Below are positions 4,880 through 7,343 of a stretch of 7,343 nucleotides of DNA, piece after piece (positions within the stretch are counted from its first letter, which is position 1; every line of letters starts with the position of its first letter). The DNA is from Sulfurimonas sp. GTDB taxonomy: Bacteria; Campylobacterota; Campylobacteria; Campylobacterales; Sulfurimonadaceae. The notes beneath the pieces are model-generated. The model made no database searches. It had not been told where the DNA came from and was given only the letters and a program-made list of their open reading frames with translations. The translations under genes were made by a program, and so were the position numbers. The DNA lies in contig JAGHAW010000224.1 in the NCBI GenBank assembly GCA_021161305.1, positions 1 through 7,343 on the forward strand. Reading direction: 5' to 3'.

Positions 4880-7075
4880 ATGATTACTCCAAACCTAAAT
4901 GATATATTCCAAAAATCAATCCTATTCGCAAAAGAATTAAGACATGAGTATCTAACTATTGAACATGTTTTTTATCTTCTACTTAGCTCAAAAGAGGGTG
5001 CAGAGATTATCTCTATTTGTGGTGGTGATGTAAACAGTATGAGAAAATCTCTGGCAGAATACATCAAATCAAATATAGATGCTCTTCCCAAAGATATTGA
5101 TAAAGAACCATATGAAAGTGTAGCCCTCTCTCGTCTTATAGATAATATGATAAAACACATTCAAAGTGCACAACAGCAAAATGCTGATATAGGAGATCTT
5201 ATAGCTGCCATTTACGAGGAGGAAAACACTTTTAGCTACATACTTCTAAATGAGTATCAAATCTCAAGACTTGATGTTTTAGAAGTTATCTCTCATACCC
5301 AAACCACCACCTCTGCAGATATTAATGAGGCTAAAAACTTTTTAGACAAATACTCTATAAACCTTCTTCAAAAAGCAAAAGATGGAAAAATTGATCCAGT
5401 TATAGGACGAGCAGATGAGATAAAAAGAGTTATACAAATCCTATGTAGGAGAAAGAAAAACAACCCTATTTTAGTAGGTGAAGCCGGTGTTGGTAAGACT
5501 GCTATTGCTGAAGGTTTAGCACTGGAAATTATCTCAAAGAGCGTTCCAGATATTATCAAAAATGCTGAGCTTTTTGCACTAGATATGGGTGCTTTAGTAG
5601 CTGGTACAAAATATAGGGGGGACTTTGAAAAGAGATTAAAAGGTCTGATGGATGAATTAAAATCACACCCCAATGCAATACTTTTCATAGATGAAATTCA
5701 TACACTTATAGGTGCCGGTGCAACAAGCGGAACTATGGACGCAGCCAACCAACTTAAACCTGCCCTAGCATCTGGAGAACTAAAATGTATGGGTGCTACA
5801 ACTTATGCAGAGTACAGAAATGGTTTTGAAAAAGACAAAGCACTAAGCAGAAGATTTTCAAAAGTAGATATAAATGAACCTTCCACAAAAACAAGCTATC
5901 AGATTTTAAAAGGTTTAAAAAGTAAATATGAAGAACACCACGGTATAAAATATACAAATGAAGCACTTCACAGTGCAGTTGAGCTTTCAAAAAGATATAT
6001 TACAGATAGATTTTTACCTGATAAAGCGATAGATCTTATAGATGAAACAGCTGCCTCATTTCATCTTAAGAAATCTAAAAGAGCCAAAATAACTGCAACT
6101 GATATTGAAAAAACTATTTCTAGCATTGTAGGAATTCAAAGTGCTAAAGTCAATAAAGATGAAACTATAGCACTCTCAAGTTTAGATGATAATTTAAAAG
6201 CAAAAGTTATAGGACAAGAAAAAGCAGTCTTAGAGGTAAGCAAAGCTATTAAAATTTCAAAAGCTGGATTAACACCACCAAATAAACCAATAGCCTCATT
6301 TCTTTTCTCTGGACCAACAGGTGTTGGAAAAACTGAACTAGCCATTGCACTAAGTGACACCTTAGGTATAAATTTTGAAAGATTTGATATGAGTGAATAT
6401 ATGGAAAAACACGCTCTAAGCAGACTGGTTGGAGCACCTCCGGGTTATGTAGGATACGAACAGGGTGGACTTCTTACTGAAGCCATTAAAAAACATCCAT
6501 ATAGTGTCTTACTATTAGATGAGATAGAAAAAGCTCACCCAGATTTGATAAATATACTTTTACAAATTATGGATAGTGCCACACTTACTGACAACAATGG
6601 CTATAAAGCAAATTTTCAAAATGTCATACTCATTATGACCTCAAATATTGGAGCAACTGCAAGAAGTGTAATGGGATTCAACAAAGATTCTTCTCTCTCT
6701 CAAAATGAAGAATTAAAATCCTTCTTTACTCCAGAATTTAGAAATAGATTAGATGCCATAGTAAATTTTGAACAACTAAGTATCCAAACAGTTAGAAATA
6801 TTGCTGTTAAATTTATAGCAGAACTTAATCAAGAACTTAAAAAGAAAAAAATCAATGTAAATATATCAGACAGAGCTATTGAACATTTAGCAGACAGTGG
6901 ATACTCTATAGAGATGGGTGCTAGACCACTTAAAAGATTTATTCAAGATAATATAACAAACAAATTAAGTGATGAAATTTTATTTGGAAAACTAAAAAAT
7001 GGTGGAGAAGTTGAAGTTGATTATAAAAAAGAATTAACTCTAACTATTAAACAACTTGATACCACAGCTAAATAA
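4880..7075 (+). CDS. clpA: ClpA, AAA+ unfoldase subunit of the ClpAP protease
   Basis: ClpA is a hexameric ATPase that unfolds substrates and threads them into the ClpP peptidase. The 731 residues follow the family plan: a ClpS-binding N domain (1 to about 140), D1 with Walker A GEAGVGKT (200-207), pore loop KYRG (244-247) and Walker B LFIDEIHT (268-275), and D2 with Walker A GPTGVGKT (478-485), pore loop GYVG (522-525), Walker B LLLDEIEK (544-551), the FRNRLD arginine-finger region (620-625) and sensor-2 GARPLKR (680-686). The D1-D2 join has no long coiled-coil M domain, which excludes ClpB and ClpC. The ClpP-docking loop is MGF (598-600) where E. coli has IGL. All ATPase residues are intact. 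It is probably cotranscribed with clpS (4-nt gap) and aat (20-nt overlap). Confidence 0.97.
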   Translation: MITPNLNDIFQKSILFAKELRHEYLTIEHVFYLLLSSKEGAEIISICGGDVNSMRKSLAEYIKSNIDALPKDIDKEPYESVALSRLIDNMIKHIQSAQQQNADIGDLIAAIYEEENTFSYILLNEYQISRLDVLEVISHTQTTTSADINEAKNFLDKYSINLLQKAKDGKIDPVIGRADEIKRVIQILCRRKKNNPILVGEAGVGKTAIAEGLALEIISKSVPDIIKNAELFALDMGALVAGTKYRGDFEKRLKGLMDELKSHPNAILFIDEIHTLIGAGATSGTMDAANQLKPALASGELKCMGATTYAEYRNGFEKDKALSRRFSKVDINEPSTKTSYQILKGLKSKYEEHHGIKYTNEALHSAVELSKRYITDRFLPDKAIDLIDETAASFHLKKSKRAKITATDIEKTISSIVGIQSAKVNKDETIALSSLDDNLKAKVIGQEKAVLEVSKAIKISKAGLTPPNKPIASFLFSGPTGVGKTELAIALSDTLGINFERFDMSEYMEKHALSRLVGAPPGYVGYEQGGLLTEAIKKHPYSVLLLDEIEKAHPDLINILLQIMDSATLTDNNGYKANFQNVILIMTSNIGATARSVMGFNKDSSLSQNEELKSFFTPEFRNRLDAIVNFEQLSIQTVRNIAVKFIAELNQELKKKKINVNISDRAIEHLADSGYSIEMGARPLKRFIQDNITNKLSDEILFGKLKNGGEVEVDYKKELTLTIKQLDTTAK

Positions 7076-7343
7076 ATATGAATTAAAATTCCCACATGCC
7101 AACGAAGCCAATGAAGATGGAATAGTTGCATGGGGTGGAGATTTAAATCCATCAAGACTTGTTAAAGCATATATTAATGGAATATTTCCATGGTACTCAA
7201 AAGATGACCCTATAATTTGGTGGTCACCAGATCCAAGACTTATAATGGAATTGGATGATTTTAAATTAAGCAGATCTCTAAAAAAAAGTATTAAAAAATT
7301 TACATATAAATTTGATACCAATTTTTTAGAAGTTATTACAAAG
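7056..7343 (+). CDS. aat: Leucyl/phenylalanyl-tRNA-protein transferase, 5' part
   Basis: Aat moves Leu or Phe from aminoacyl-tRNA to proteins with N-terminal Lys or Arg, making primary N-degrons for ClpS. The first 96 codons are present and the rest lies beyond the right edge. Family signatures are clear: GIVAWGGDL (22-30), NGIFPWYS (41-48) and IIWWSPDPR (53-61). The start is inferred as TTG at 7056, overlapping clpA by 20 nt. It gives an N terminus of the expected type (M-I-P-Q-L ahead of KFP), an in-frame TAA lies shortly upstream, and there is no in-frame ATG before residue 64. No convincing Shine-Dalgarno precedes it, so translation is probably coupled to clpA. The position after clpS and clpA fits its role in the same degradation route. 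Confidence 0.93.
   Translation, partial: MIPQLNKYELKFPHANEANEDGIVAWGGDLNPSRLVKAYINGIFPWYSKDDPIIWWSPDPRLIMELDDFKLSRSLKKSIKKFTYKFDTNFLEVITK

Noticed and set aside
4972..6437. Several minus-strand reading frames of about 60-106 codons inside clpA
   Set aside because: They lie antisense to an intact, motif-rich clpA gene, lack recognisable domains or ribosome-binding sites, and are expected by chance opposite a long ORF.
4880..7075. ClpB or ClpC disaggregase
   Set aside because: There is no long middle coiled-coil domain between the ATPase modules, and a ClpP-docking loop and an adjacent clpS are present.
7040..7321. Minus-strand frame of 93 codons at the right end
   Set aside because: It is antisense to the clpA end and to aat, whose conserved motifs are unmistakable on the plus strand.

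Overview
The window looks like chromosomal DNA of a Campylobacterota (epsilonproteobacterial) species, probably a free-living sulfur- or hydrogen-oxidising relative of Sulfurimonas. This is inferred from the AT-rich coding style, the ATNT-type BioD P-loop known from Helicobacter, the extended -10 promoters and the compact operons with TTG starts. No database search was possible, so the genus is a guess.

Layout. Positions 1-4509 hold a minus-strand gene string, read right to left: bioD (dethiobiotin synthetase), pyrB (aspartate carbamoyltransferase), a 267-bp palindromic element, pabB (aminodeoxychorismate synthase component I), a six-TM histidine kinase, and the start of an unidentified membrane protein that runs off the left edge. 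Apart from the element, spacings are about 20 nt or genes overlap, so this reads as one operon interrupted by an insertion. Positions 4510-4575 are a short divergent promoter region built on a near-perfect dyad. Positions 4576-7343 hold a plus-strand operon clpS-clpA-aat, with aat cut by the right edge.

Functions. The right operon groups the bacterial N-degron pathway: Aat adds Leu/Phe to proteins with N-terminal Lys/Arg, ClpS recognises the resulting N-degrons, and ClpA unfolds them for ClpP (not in the window). The left operon mixes biotin, pyrimidine and folate steps with a sensor kinase that has no response regulator in view.

The most unusual item is the element at 2676-2942. A 27-bp perfect terminal inverted repeat encloses two long hairpin arms and a mini-hairpin, giving a cloverleaf fold with almost no unpaired junction bases. 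Its right end supplies the last codons and stop of pyrB, and its left end supplies the Shine-Dalgarno of pabB. In mRNA these two ends pair, so pabB translation may depend on ribosomes finishing pyrB. A second switch candidate is an A9G8 tract between pabB and the kinase, which forms the kinase ribosome-binding region.
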